DNA of 64,000 nucleotides, from NCBI GenBank assembly GCA_021613535.1, contig CP075495.1, forward strand, positions 15,438,001-15,502,000, in the 5' to 3' direction. A program made the position numbers and the translations under genes. This DNA comes from Adineta vaga. Lineage: Eukaryota; Rotifera. Each line of letters starts with the position of its first letter. The first letter of the stretch is position 1. This document shows positions 23,345 to 33,268 of this stretch, one piece after another. Under the pieces are notes generated by a model. That model was not told where the DNA came from. It saw only the letters and a program-made list of their open reading frames with translations, and ran no database searches.

Positions 23345-25072
23345 ATGAAGATGTTAGGAGTTTTTATATTTCTAATTGGAACAATTCAATGTAAAGAACA
23401 TCTTAGTATAAATGGTCCGTTTGGTAAAAGTCATTTAACAGTTGAAATACCAAGTCCATTTAATTGTAATCGAAGTATTGGAACTTTTTCACATTTTATT
23501 CGTTCAACAAATGTTGAAATAACTGATTTACAAGTTTCATTAACACGTTATTTAAATAATGAAGAAGTTTATGTTTCATGGATACCATCATCAAATTCAT
23601 GTAAAGATGATTTTATTGGAATTTATTTTATTGAAACTCCTCAAATTGAACCGTGTAATTATCTTGATTTTGAATTTGTTAAAGAAGGTGAAAATAATTC
23701 TACATGGTTAATGATTAATATACGTCATCAACTTCAATTTCGTTATTATTCACGTGATGAGAATTGTAATGGAACTTATCAATTTATTGCTAATTCTTCT
23801 ATGATTGAACCATTTAATTACAATGAACCAATACACGTTCATTTAGCTTTTGGTGATCGATATGATCAAATTTATGTTTCATATTTAACAAATTCAAATG
23901 AAATTATTCCTAAATGTCAATATGGTTTTGATCCATCATCACTTAATTTTCAAGTCAATGGAAGTTCAATAACTTATCAAGCATCAGATATGTGTGAAGG
24001 AAAAGCAAATATAACAGGACCACAAACATTTATTAATCCTGGTTATATTCATACAATACTTTTAGAAGATCTTCGTCCATCAACAATTTATTATTATCGT
24101 GTAGGAAGTGATGAACATGGTTGGTCATCAATAAATAAATTTATTAATCGACCATCATCAATTGATGATGAAGTTAATTTAATTGCATATGGTGATATGG
24201 GTGTATCACCAATTCAATCAGGTGCTAAACCTACGATTGATCGAATTTTATCAAGAGTTATTTCAAATAATGTTACTGCTGTATTACATATTGGTGATGT
24301 AAGTTATGCAAGAGGTATTGCTGCATTGTGGGATGCATTTATGAGTCAAATTGAAGCAACAACATCTCGAGTACCATATATGGTTGGTATTGGTAATCAT
24401 GAATATGATCATGTTACTGGAGGTGAAAAAGATCCAAGTGGTGCACCGGGACCTGGTGGATTTCGACCAGAATGGGGAAATTATGGTTATGATTCAGGTG
24501 GTGAATGTGCTGTGCCAATGGTTCATCGTTTTCATTCACCATCAAATGGTAATGGTCTCTTCTGGTATAGTTTTGATATTGGTCCAATTCATATTCTATA
24601 TTATTCAACTGAACATGATTTTCTACCTACATCAACACAGTACGTGTGGCTTGAAAAAGATCTTCAATCAGTAAATCGTTCACGTACACCATGGTTGATT
24701 GTTGGTTCACATCGTCCAATGTATTCTTCCTTAACATATAAAGATTTAATTAAAGAAAAATTACAAGAATATATTGAACCACTTCTCTACAAATATCATG
24801 TTGATCTTCATCTATTTGCACATATTCATTCGTATGAACGATCATGTCCTGTATATAAAAATACATGTGTTTCTGATGGTATTACACAAGTATTAATTGG
24901 TATGGGTGGACATGATTTAACACAAGGTACTTATTCAGATGAAAAATGGAGTATTTATCATGATATTGAATTTGGTTATACTCATATATGGGCAAATAAA
25001 ACACAATTAATATTTAATTATTATCATACAAAAGATGATAAACTTGCTGATCAATTTCATTTGAATAAATAA
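23345..25072 (+). CDS. Purple acid phosphatase (metallophosphoesterase, type 7-like)
   Basis: Single exon, 575 aa from ATG 23345. This start is chosen because it gives a signal peptide (MLGVFIFLIGTIQC); an upstream in-frame ATG at 23294 would add 17 residues before it. After an N-terminal Ig/fibronectin-like domain come the five metal-binding blocks: AYGDMG, IGDVSYARG, GIGNHEY, VGSHRPMY and HIHSYERSCP. These ligate an Fe(III)-M(II) centre that hydrolyses phosphate monoesters at acid pH. Many N-glycosylation sequons fit a secreted or lysosomal protein. Length matches plant/animal PAP7-like enzymes. It follows the ERI1-like gene on the same strand at very short distance but has no functional link to it. 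Confidence 0.93.
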   Translation: MKMLGVFIFLIGTIQCKEHLSINGPFGKSHLTVEIPSPFNCNRSIGTFSHFIRSTNVEITDLQVSLTRYLNNEEVYVSWIPSSNSCKDDFIGIYFIETPQIEPCNYLDFEFVKEGENNSTWLMINIRHQLQFRYYSRDENCNGTYQFIANSSMIEPFNYNEPIHVHLAFGDRYDQIYVSYLTNSNEIIPKCQYGFDPSSLNFQVNGSSITYQASDMCEGKANITGPQTFINPGYIHTILLEDLRPSTIYYYRVGSDEHGWSSINKFINRPSSIDDEVNLIAYGDMGVSPIQSGAKPTIDRILSRVISNNVTAVLHIGDVSYARGIAALWDAFMSQIEATTSRVPYMVGIGNHEYDHVTGGEKDPSGAPGPGGFRPEWGNYGYDSGGECAVPMVHRFHSPSNGNGLFWYSFDIGPIHILYYSTEHDFLPTSTQYVWLEKDLQSVNRSRTPWLIVGSHRPMYSSLTYKDLIKEKLQEYIEPLLYKYHVDLHLFAHIHSYERSCPVYKNTCVSDGITQVLIGMGGHDLTQGTYSDEKWSIYHDIEFGYTHIWANKTQLIFNYYHTKDDKLADQFHLNK

Positions 25073-25433
25073 AGTTTCAAATGATCTTTAAAATTTTATA
25101 GAAAATTTCACACTAAAAATAATCATAATCTTTGAATGTACTTTTAAAGTAAGACATACAATGTGTACTAAATATAACTAATAAACATAATTAAATCATA
25201 TTTCTGCTTAAAATAATTGGCATGAATTTCAAAGCAACAGTCCGTGTTAATTCTTTCTCTTCTCATTTCATCAAGAGAAATAGAATCAAAATAAATTCTT
25301 CATGACGTTTCATTTTCTGTTCTCGACACATAAATAATCAACTATCTGTTTATTTAATTAAAATTTTCTATTCTAGGTAGTATATAAAAATACATTAAAT
25401 TCTCTTATATTTAAGAAAATCATCTTCATTGCT
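25073..25433. other. Spacer, probable 3'/5' flanks
   Basis: AT-rich spacer between the phosphatase stop and the GPCR start. Nothing recognised. Confidence 0.4.
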
Positions 25434-26537
25434 ATGACTTCAACTTTAGTTTCTACATTAGCTTTTGGTCAAATTATTCTTGTTCAATATGTTGAATCAA
25501 TTCTATTTACTTTTGGTGTAATTGGTTCAATTCTTAATATTATACTTTTTTCTCAACGAAAACTTCGTTTAAATTCTTGTTGTATTTGTAAGAAAATCAT
25601 TTATACTTTCATAATTCATATTCATTATATGTTTTCTTTTTTTCTTCTTATTTCCAAAGATTTTTTAGCTTCATCCATAGCAGCATTGATCTTACTTATT
25701 ATCGGTATTATTCCTCAATTATATTCTCTCAATCATTCTCCAAATGCAATATTTAATGGAAATTTTTGTAAAATTCGAGGTTATTTAAGTCAATTAAGTG
25801 CAATGTTATGTCGTTGGTTATTAACAATTGCTTGTATTGATCGTTGTTTATTAACATCAACAAATGTTCGATTACGTCTATTTTCTACTGTTCATCTTGC
25901 ACGAAAAATAATTTTATTATTTTATATTCTTTGGTTAATAATTCCGATTCATATGCTTATTTATACTGATGTTCGAAGAATAGGTTATATTGTTTGTATG
26001 ATGTCTACAGATATAGCTGCTATTTATCATTCGATTTATACAATAATTGTTGGTGGATTATTTCCACCATTGATTATGTTAATTTGTACAAAAATTCTTT
26101 GGAAAAGTTTAGAAATGAAAAGACAACGTCATGAATTAAATCAAAGAGAAAATAAACGAGAAATACGTGATATTCAAATTTTAATTATGTTATTATTACA
26201 AGTTATTATTTATATTCTTTTTACTTTACCTTATATGTCTTTTAATCTTTATATAACATTTACTCGATCAATTATCAATAAATCAAATGATCGTTTAGCA
26301 ATTGAATCATTTATGCAATTATTTACTGAAATGACAATATTTATTTATCCAGCGACAACATTTTATTCAAATACATTAATTTCAAAAACATTTCGAAATG
26401 AATTAAGAATTCTTTTTTGGAAAATTATCACTTGTGGTCGTGAACAACGATCTTATAATCGACAAAGAATTGGTCCAACTACTTTTGCTCCAACAATAAA
26501 TAGACGAAATGTTTTACCTATGGTTGTAGTTAATTGA
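25434..26537 (+). CDS. Class A G-protein-coupled receptor with a cryptic in-frame intron
   Basis: The frame is open for 367 codons, but the segment 25588-25659 is best read as a 72-bp intron. It begins GTAAG, ends AAAG and, when removed, joins RLNSCCI to YFLASSIAALILL, restoring a normal TM2. Translating through it inserts 24 hydrophobic residues before TM2. The spliced protein has 343 aa. TM1 has FGVIGSILNIILFSQRKL. The TM3 end is CIDRCLLTS (DRY equivalent). TM5-TM7 and a basic tail (REQRSYNRQR) follow. Ligand unknown; peptide-type by family resemblance. Because the intron length is a multiple of three and has no stop, retention would still give a protein. Confidence 0.83.
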   Translation: MTSTLVSTLAFGQIILVQYVESILFTFGVIGSILNIILFSQRKLRLNSCCICKKIIYTFIIHIHYMFSFFLLISKDFLASSIAALILLIIGIIPQLYSLNHSPNAIFNGNFCKIRGYLSQLSAMLCRWLLTIACIDRCLLTSTNVRLRLFSTVHLARKIILLFYILWLIIPIHMLIYTDVRRIGYIVCMMSTDIAAIYHSIYTIIVGGLFPPLIMLICTKILWKSLEMKRQRHELNQRENKREIRDIQILIMLLLQVIIYILFTLPYMSFNLYITFTRSIINKSNDRLAIESFMQLFTEMTIFIYPATTFYSNTLISKTFRNELRILFWKIITCGREQRSYNRQRIGPTTFAPTINRRNVLPMVVVN

Positions 26538-26728
26538 CATGTTGCTTCCAAATAATTATAAAATAAAATTGAAGGTGTGGGTGAAGACTGAACACCCACA
26601 CCCTCAAGACTAGAGGAATTTTATTATTATGAATTTAAAACTATTTGTCTTAGAAGAATAAGAACGACACATAACGTTTCTAATGAGATAAGCTGTGATA
26701 AACAGTGAACAAAACTAAGTCCTATTGA
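26538..26728. other. Spacer with a strong hairpin between convergent genes
   Basis: Holds the 3' ends of the GPCR (+) and the B-box/CCHC gene (-). See the 10-bp hairpin at 26574-26602. Confidence 0.5.
26574..26602. repeat. Perfect 10-bp inverted repeat (hairpin)
   Basis: GGTGTGGGTG, a 9-nt loop, then CACCCACACC. It lies 37 bp after the GPCR stop codon in the convergent spacer. It stands out because the stem is 70% GC in a very AT-rich region. Role unknown: it could be a 3'UTR structure, a transcription barrier or the remnant of a small palindromic element. Confidence 0.7.
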
Positions 26729-27654
26729 TTAATAATCATCATCCGAATCTAAATCAACATAATTATTTCGACGACATAATCCACAATTAGGATGACAATT
26801 GCCATTTTCATGTTCAAATCTTCTTCGTTTAAAACATTGTCGACTGATATGACCAGGTTTACCACAAAAATAGCAAACTAAAAAAAAGAAGACAAATAGG
26901 TCGAACTTTTTTATCGAATAAATTCTATTTACGACGAATATCATCATTCATTTCAGATTCCATACGTTTAATTCCAACTAAAAAGAAAAAATTAGATTAC
27001 AACGAGAGAATTTCAATTGATAAACCTCGATTATCGTTTGAAACAGTATTAGAAACCTTCGATGAATCAACAACACCATTAGAATCTAAAGTAAATATAT
27101 ATTTACTAGTTCAAATCATTTTCTGTTTATTCACCTGATGTTACAACAACTGAAATACTATTGATAAGTATTGCTGGATTTTTTTGAAGAACAATATTTG
27201 ATAAATTATCGAATTTTATTGATAATTTTCCTAAACCTTCGTTCCATTGTCGAAGATCTGTTTCATAAAAATCATTTTCTTTTCGATATTGTCGTAATTC
27301 AGTACTAATCTTATTCATATCAACTTCAATTTGTTTGAGATTATCAATTGTATATTTAACTATAGCTTGTTTAATTGCTTCTGCTTTTTGTTGAATTATT
27401 TTGATTGATTCATTTTCCCAATCATTAATTTTTTTGATTAAAACATGATTTTGTAGATTAGCTTTTTCATCAATGATTTTTTGTTGAAAAACATTATACT
27501 TTGTTTCGATATGTTCAAGATGTTGACTTAATTCTTGTCGATGATCTGTTGAATGATTAAAATAATATTCTTTTAAACATCCACCACATCTTAATGTCGC
27601 TTTTTCTTTATTACACACTACACAGCGATTTCGACCAGGTGCTACTGTTGCCAT
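26729..27654 (-). CDS. B-box-like zinc finger, coiled coil and CCHC zinc-knuckle protein
   Basis: Four exons: 27654-27135, 27085-27026, 26977-26933 and 26877-26729; 774 nt, 257 aa. Introns are 49-55 bp. The N-terminus has paired Cys residues (CVVCNKEKATLRCGGC) and His residues (FNHSTDHRQEL) of a B-box or MYND-like zinc finger. A coiled coil follows (about residues 50-150). A short linker leads to a classic CCHC knuckle CYFCGKPGHISRQC, then a second Cys/His cluster (HPNCGLCRR) and an acidic tail (DLDSDDDY). The zinc knuckle suggests binding to single-stranded nucleic acid. The combination is not one I can name. Start: first ATG giving the zinc finger; the longer frame upstream has no ATG. Confidence 0.78.
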
Positions 27655-28747
27655 CAAAATTCGATTTATAAACAAACAAATTCACTTTAGAAGAAAATTA
27701 GTCATAGAATAAAGTTAATGAGAAACTGACGGATAAATATTGGACTATTTATCTGATTGGTTTATATAATTAATTTAGTTCTATCCACCAAAAAGATGTT
27801 TTCTTATATACAGAGACAATGAAAACTATCTATACACCTTTATTGATTAAATATATGATTGAATATAATAATTAGAGTTAACGTGTTTTATTACACCTAG
27901 TATCCTCTGTATATGTTAATCGTCAGCATTGATATAGATACAATTTCACATTGGTTACACTATCACATAGAAGGAAAGATTTTTCGTAATAAAATGTCCT
28001 GGAATTGACATTTGTTAGAAGAAGAATGAAATCTTAAGATTTCATAGAGGAATAATTTAAATAGTTTCTATTTGTTTATCAAATAAATCAATCGTAAAAA
28101 TATAAAACTTCTATTTTAATAGAAATAGAAACAAATATATATATATATAAATGATTGTTATGATACTGAAAATTAGAATAGATTTGATATTAACAAAAAT
28201 TTTATGTACTACAACACAAGAAATGATGTAGTTAAGTATGATTAGAAAAAACACCGAAAGAATTTTATAGAATAACGAAGAAAACACCAATTTCTTGAAC
28301 AAAAGACCTATGTATAGACTCAAGACATTCATAACGGGTATTATCACTCGAGTTTTCCCACATATTCCAAATAAGGTTTTGATTTTATACCATAAATATT
28401 CAAATCGTGGTCGTTTTTCATAATTCGACGAAATTATATCCGATGACTAAAACGAATAAGAAAATAATCTAGCGCCTTCTACTTTAATTTCATTTTGATT
28501 GGTTTATATTCTAATCCATCCCTAAATTTGCCTTGTCAAAAATCTTTTTTTCAACAATATACTGATTGACTTGACATACCTGTAGAAACAAAACCCTTCT
28601 AATTTATTCATGACGATTGTGCGTACGTACGATAAGTTAAAACGTAATATAAATACAGTAATGATGATATTTATGATTTCGTTTGTTATACACCTAATAA
28701 CAAAATGCAATTATCGTTTTGCTTTTGATTTCTAATATGTTCTTTCA
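27655..28747. other. Spacer, no gene seen
   Basis: AT-rich, with an (AT)n tract near 28135-28148. Two minus-strand ORFs (28111-28347, 28522-28710) are Ile/Phe-rich chance frames. Nothing else seen. Confidence 0.4.
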
Positions 28748-29812
28748 ATGTTTTTTATCATTGTTTTCGTTATCTGCATATATACTTTATCAATTGATGT
28801 AAATGCTTCTAATTGTGATCCTTCGATCAGTTATCCTCCATTAAATCGACCTGGTCCATCTTATACAATTCCACGAAAGAATTTCTCTGAATATTTGATA
28901 TGTTATCCCGGAAAAAATCATCGAAAACGATGGATTTTATTTTTACCAGGTACAACAGAAGAAGTTAAAGAATTATACAGTTGGAATTGGATGAGAATTA
29001 TGGAGAAGACACAATGGCCATTTTGTACATTACAATTACCAAATAAAGGTTTAGGTGATTTACAAATAGCTGCAGAACATATAGTTTATGCAGTACGAAA
29101 AATGTATCGAAAGGCTATGCGTGAGAAAGAGAAAGGTATTCGTTATAAGACAAGAATTCATATCATTGGTCATTCACTTGGTGGTTCACTTCCTCGTTTT
29201 GCAATTCGATTTTGGCCAGATATACGATCAATGATTTATCAATTAATTGCTTTTGGAGCAACAAATCATGGAACATCAATGGCAAATACAGCATGTGAGA
29301 CTTTTCGTTGTCCAGTTTCTGTAACTCAACAACGAATTAATTCGTCATTTGTTTGTGCTATGAATTCATATCAAGAAACGTTTTCTTCAATAAAATATTT
29401 AAATATTCTTTCAAAATTTGATGAAATTGTTCGACCTGTGAATAGTAGTGAAATATATGGAAAACATGTAACAAATATTTATATTCAAGATATTTGTCCA
29501 TTACGAATCTTTTCGGAACATCTTGGCGCAGGAATTTATGATTATTGTGGTTATTTTCTAACAATGAATGCATTACATTCTCGATCATTAAAAAATATTT
29601 CAACAGAAGAATGTTGTGCACAAAAATTAATGCCCGGTATTAATGCATCAACAATAGAATTCTTTTCTAAAGTTATCTATTCAGCTGAAGAACATACAAG
29701 ATATTTACTTATGCATTTTGGTGAAATTAAAAATGAACCAGAATTAAAATGTTCATTTCGAACTGATTGTATTCAAAGAAAACGAAGAGTTGAGCAAACG
29801 ATATTAAGATAA
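28748..29812 (+). CDS. CalB-like secreted lipase (alpha/beta hydrolase)
   Basis: Single exon, 354 aa, with an N-terminal signal peptide (FIIVFVICIYTLSIDV). Motifs: NRPGPSYTIP near residue 36 and WILFLPGT (oxyanion strand), both typical of Candida antarctica lipase B-like enzymes. The nucleophile elbow is HIIGHSLGGSLPRF near residue 137. The Asp is in LSKFDEIVRPVNSS, which closely mirrors the CalB DEIVQP segment. The catalytic His is in SEHLGAGIYD. Several Cys residues could form disulfides. The nucleophile elbow is the ordinary GHSLG of other lipases rather than the CalB form. CalB-like lipases are mostly fungal and bacterial, so horizontal origin is possible. A secreted esterase or lipase is the likely role. 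Confidence 0.87.
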   Translation: MFFIIVFVICIYTLSIDVNASNCDPSISYPPLNRPGPSYTIPRKNFSEYLICYPGKNHRKRWILFLPGTTEEVKELYSWNWMRIMEKTQWPFCTLQLPNKGLGDLQIAAEHIVYAVRKMYRKAMREKEKGIRYKTRIHIIGHSLGGSLPRFAIRFWPDIRSMIYQLIAFGATNHGTSMANTACETFRCPVSVTQQRINSSFVCAMNSYQETFSSIKYLNILSKFDEIVRPVNSSEIYGKHVTNIYIQDICPLRIFSEHLGAGIYDYCGYFLTMNALHSRSLKNISTEECCAQKLMPGINASTIEFFSKVIYSAEEHTRYLLMHFGEIKNEPELKCSFRTDCIQRKRRVEQTILR

Positions 29813-30057
29813 TCGATATGAATGAGAATAGTTCTATTTTTATTATCATAATGAATTATAATCCAAAGATATGCACAGGTACATACTTGTGTATAGGTTA
29901 TATCTATGAATAAGAAATACTAATTTTTTATAAATACTTTTTCAAAACAAGCATCTTTATTTGAACGCGAATTAGACAGCTAGTCTGTGCTAGTGTAAAA
30001 GCAAGAATAAAGATGAGCAACAAGTAATAAATGTCCAATAATTGATTGATCAGATTC

Positions 30058-31170
30058 TTACAGCTTCATAATATAGAGCAAAGCAATAAATGGTGGCGTT
30101 GTGTCGATCGAAGTTATAGAAGCTGCGTGTGTATGCGGTTGGCTGCCACCTTCTGCTGCGATCGTATGAGTATGCTGACAACCACCACAACTATTGTAAT
30201 TTTTGGTATTGACCCATCTAGGTGGAGCAGTATTTAGAGGGGCTAAGATAGAAATGAATCTCAGAGAATCATTCCGATCTTTCAACCAATTCAGACTTAC
30301 TTGCACTGTTAGGAGAACAATTCACATCGTAATATATTGCGCCCATATCCTCAATACCTGTACTGCCGCCGTGCGAGTGTGAAGGAATTTGCCCTATATT
30401 AAGTGTAGTGTCAGATATTGTGACAGTTGGCGTCTTAGTTGAAGAACCACCCACCTGTGTTGGTGAGTATTGAGCGCCAGTTCCTCAAAAATCAAATGAA
30501 ACAAAAATCAAAATGTGTTCGTCATATTATGCATACCAGATCCTATTATGAATCGATTGCGCAAATCCGGTGTACCCTGCGTACCATCACAAACAGCCCA
30601 ACCCAAAGGCACCGTTGCGAGCGATCCACTCCTAATTTGTTTTTAAGTAGTTGTCTAATTCAACGATGAAAATGCTTGCAACTTACCATAACATGATAAC
30701 ACCCGTTGGAACAAGTGGTAGTGCTATAAAACAAGAAACATCGAAAGATGTTGAATTCTGTTTACGAATTCATAAACACTTGAGAAAAGAAGTACTTACT
30801 CGTTGTTGATGTCTGAGAAGTGGTGGAAGTAGTATCAGTTGTTGTTGATGTAGTTGATGTCGAAGTAGAAGTAGTTGTTGTCGTTGTAGTTGTAGTTGCT
30901 AAAAATTACATTGCAATATATTTAACTGGTTCTTTTCTCAATTGCAAAAACAATATTGTATGAAATCTAAGTATACTTACTTGGCTCTGGTTTAATGTAC
31001 AAGGTAAGTAAAATACCTAATGCAGTACCACTCAATAGTGTACCAATAAGCATCCATGTGAAAAACCAACAGCAATTGGTGTGCAATAGTTTATCAGACG
31101 TAAATTGAGGCTCTCTTCGTTCTTCAGCACTTGATTTTTGAGAAGTTGAGGAGAAATAAGTTGCTTCCAT
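30058..31170 (-). CDS. Type II membrane protein with phage tail-collar-like domain
   Basis: Six exons: 31170-30981, 30898-30800, 30723-30687, 30631-30537, 30483-30301 and 30242-30058; 789 nt, 262 aa; all GT-AG and in frame. Order: a polar cytosolic N-terminus, one TM helix (about 34-60, CCWFFTWMLIGTLLSGTALG), and a Thr/Ser-only stalk of about 30 residues (mucin-like). Then a tail-collar domain: PTGVIMLWSGSLATVPLGWA, VCDGTQGTPDLRNRFIIGSG, IPSHSHGG, CQHTHT and the terminal PPFIALLYIMKL. This domain forms trimeric tips of phage tail fibres and occurs in secreted or surface proteins transferred into some eukaryotes. The introns show it is a resident gene rather than contamination. Start: the first ATG, just before the polar N-terminus. 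Confidence 0.87.
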
Positions 31171-31613
31171 CGTCTTGATTTGACACGAAATATAGGTACT
31201 GTAAATTCGAAAATGACCAGCTCAAATTTATTTGATGAAACATTACAACCTTCTATTCAAAAAAAGATTTCAATTTCGATAAAATTGCAAATTTCATAAT
31301 AGCATTTCTAGGCTTCATTTTCTTTATTCAGTTTTATTAATTCCGTCTCATTTTTTCTTACTCAGGAAGTTTTCAATAATAAAAGTACATTCAAATAACG
31401 TCGAAAGATTTAAAATTGAATTCTCTCGAATATTCAGCAACAATCTCGATATGATCGTATTATCAAATGTTGGATTTCTATTAAATTAATCAACAATACA
31501 AGAAAACAAAACGAGACATATTTAATAAACAAAGAAAAAACATATAAAAAAATATTTTAATCATCATCATCATCATTAATTATTGTTCAAAATATTGTTG
31601 ACGAGCTTTATAA
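31171..31613. other. Spacer, no gene seen
   Basis: AT-rich spacer holding the promoter of the tail-collar gene and the 3' end of the TPR gene; a short (ATC)n tract lies at about 31560-31576. Nothing else seen. Confidence 0.4.
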
Positions 31614-32781
31614 TCAAGTTTCAACCATTTTGTCAAAAGAATTATTTTTATAATTTCGATAAATATAATTATTAATTGCATCGGATAATGCATCACCTAA
31701 TGATTGACGATATAAATCATTTGTTGTTAAACGATGAAGTTGTCTTAATGCACGTAATGATAATTTTTCATTCGATGTATTAAAAACTAATGAAGCTAAA
31801 ATATTATTGATAAAAAATGAAAATTCCTAAATGATAAAAATATTATTTTTGATAAAGAAGTCTTTTTCTCTTGATTTACATATGCTGTTACATCTTCGGA
31901 AGCATTTTCTTCAAGATCATAATCACGTTGATCATAAGACGATTTTCTTTGTTCATAAGCTTTTAAACGTAATGATCCAACATCAGGCATTTCATTTAAA
32001 ATCAGATCTTCGAATATTGGATCAGACATGATGATTTTCTGAAAATATTAATGGAAAATTATCAAAGAGAGAGAGAGAGAGAGAGAGAAAATCTTACTTC
32101 AACATGATAAAAATTATTAAATCGTACAGCTAATTGATGTAATCGTAAACCAAGATCACCATGATCGATATTCATTAATTTTTTATCTTTTGTATTTTCA
32201 AAATAAGATCGTAATATATATCGAATTTGATAAAGTATTGATGGCATTTCGAACCATAATGTTCCACTTAAAATAAAAAATGAAATTAGAAATTATTTAT
32301 CAAATTTTTACTTATTAATAATTTGTTCAAGATTTTTTAAACTTTTCTTTGCTGTTGCAATAGATTTTCGCCATTTTTTCATACATTTTTCTTTCTTTTC
32401 AATTAACATTTTCAAATCAACATAATCATTTATATTTTGATGTTGTTCATCAATTGCTTCTTTGATCAATGCTTTTGATTGATCAAGAAATCCTAAATGA
32501 TATGCACAAATAGATGATCGATAAAATCCTTTGAAATTTTCATTTCTTTGTAATTTTAATGATTGTTTTGCGTCTTCATAACCACAATAGAAATCTTTAT
32601 CTTGAATATAAGCAGCTGAACGATTTGAATATAATAAATATAATGGAACTTGATCTTGTTCTTGTAAATTTGTTTCAATAAGTTGAATAGCTTGAGAATA
32701 AGATTGAATAGCTAATGATGATTCTTGTTTAGAATAATATTCATTTCCTTGATTTTTATAATCTAATATTGTTAAAGACAT
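31614..32781 (-). CDS. TPR-repeat protein, C-terminal part unknown
   Basis: Four exons: 32781-32312, 32266-32098, 32038-31880 and 31826-31614; 1011 nt, 336 aa. The N-terminal half has two to three tetratricopeptide repeats: KNQGNEYYSKQESSLAIQSY, YLLYSNRSAAYIQDKDFYCG and GFYRSSICAYHLGFLDQSKA. This is the arrangement of Hsp70/Hsp90 co-chaperone-type TPRs. A Lys-rich helix, a helical middle and an acidic segment (YDLEENASEDV) follow, then a C-terminal helical region (LSLRALRQLHRLTTNDLY). The last part resembles no domain I can name. Intron 2 contains a (GA)n microsatellite. Cytosolic adaptor is a reasonable guess. The start is ATG 32781; the frame is open two codons further upstream without an ATG. 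Confidence 0.75.
32067..32089. repeat. (GA)n microsatellite in intron
   Basis: About 11 GA units on the plus strand inside the second intron of the TPR gene. Because the gene is on the minus strand it reads as a CT tract close to the donor site. Confidence 0.8.
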
Positions 32782-33268
32782 TTTCAATTGATATTATCAA
32801 TTTTCTTAAATCTATTATTATAAATAACGGTTCTGTCTGTGAACAGAATTTGAATTAATAGACAGAAGAGAAGAGAATACAAAGAACGATTGAAATATAT
32901 GTAAGAAATAAATCTATCTCTATAGTAGATATCGCTATAGTTCATTAATCGATTTTTCTATTAAAAATGAATAGGATTATATCAAGAATTCAATCATAAA
33001 AGAATCAATTCATTTTCTCTTCTCATATAGAATATGATTTTGTTGTGTTATTAGAAAAATCGTCGATAAGATTGTCGAAATTTTGTATTTTCAACTTTCA
33101 TCATGATAAAACAATTTTCTTTATGAAAGAACATATTTTTTCTTACGTATAGATATGATAGAGAAGGTAGATATATAGTTTTATCTTTTTTTTTAATATA
33201 AGTTTCATTTGTAATTGTTTTTACATTACAAAATCTTTATTTCTATTTTGAGTTATTGTTTATTCAAT
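32782..33268. other. Divergent promoter region
   Basis: AT-rich spacer between the TPR gene (-) and the NHL gene (+). No specific element recognised. Confidence 0.4.

Noticed and set aside
24351-24674. Overlapping ORFs on both strands within the phosphatase gene
   Set aside because: Shadow frames of a well-supported coding region.
27654-28710. Two minus-strand ORFs upstream of the B-box/CCHC gene
   Set aside because: Almost wholly hydrophobic, derived from AT-rich spacer; no start context or motifs.
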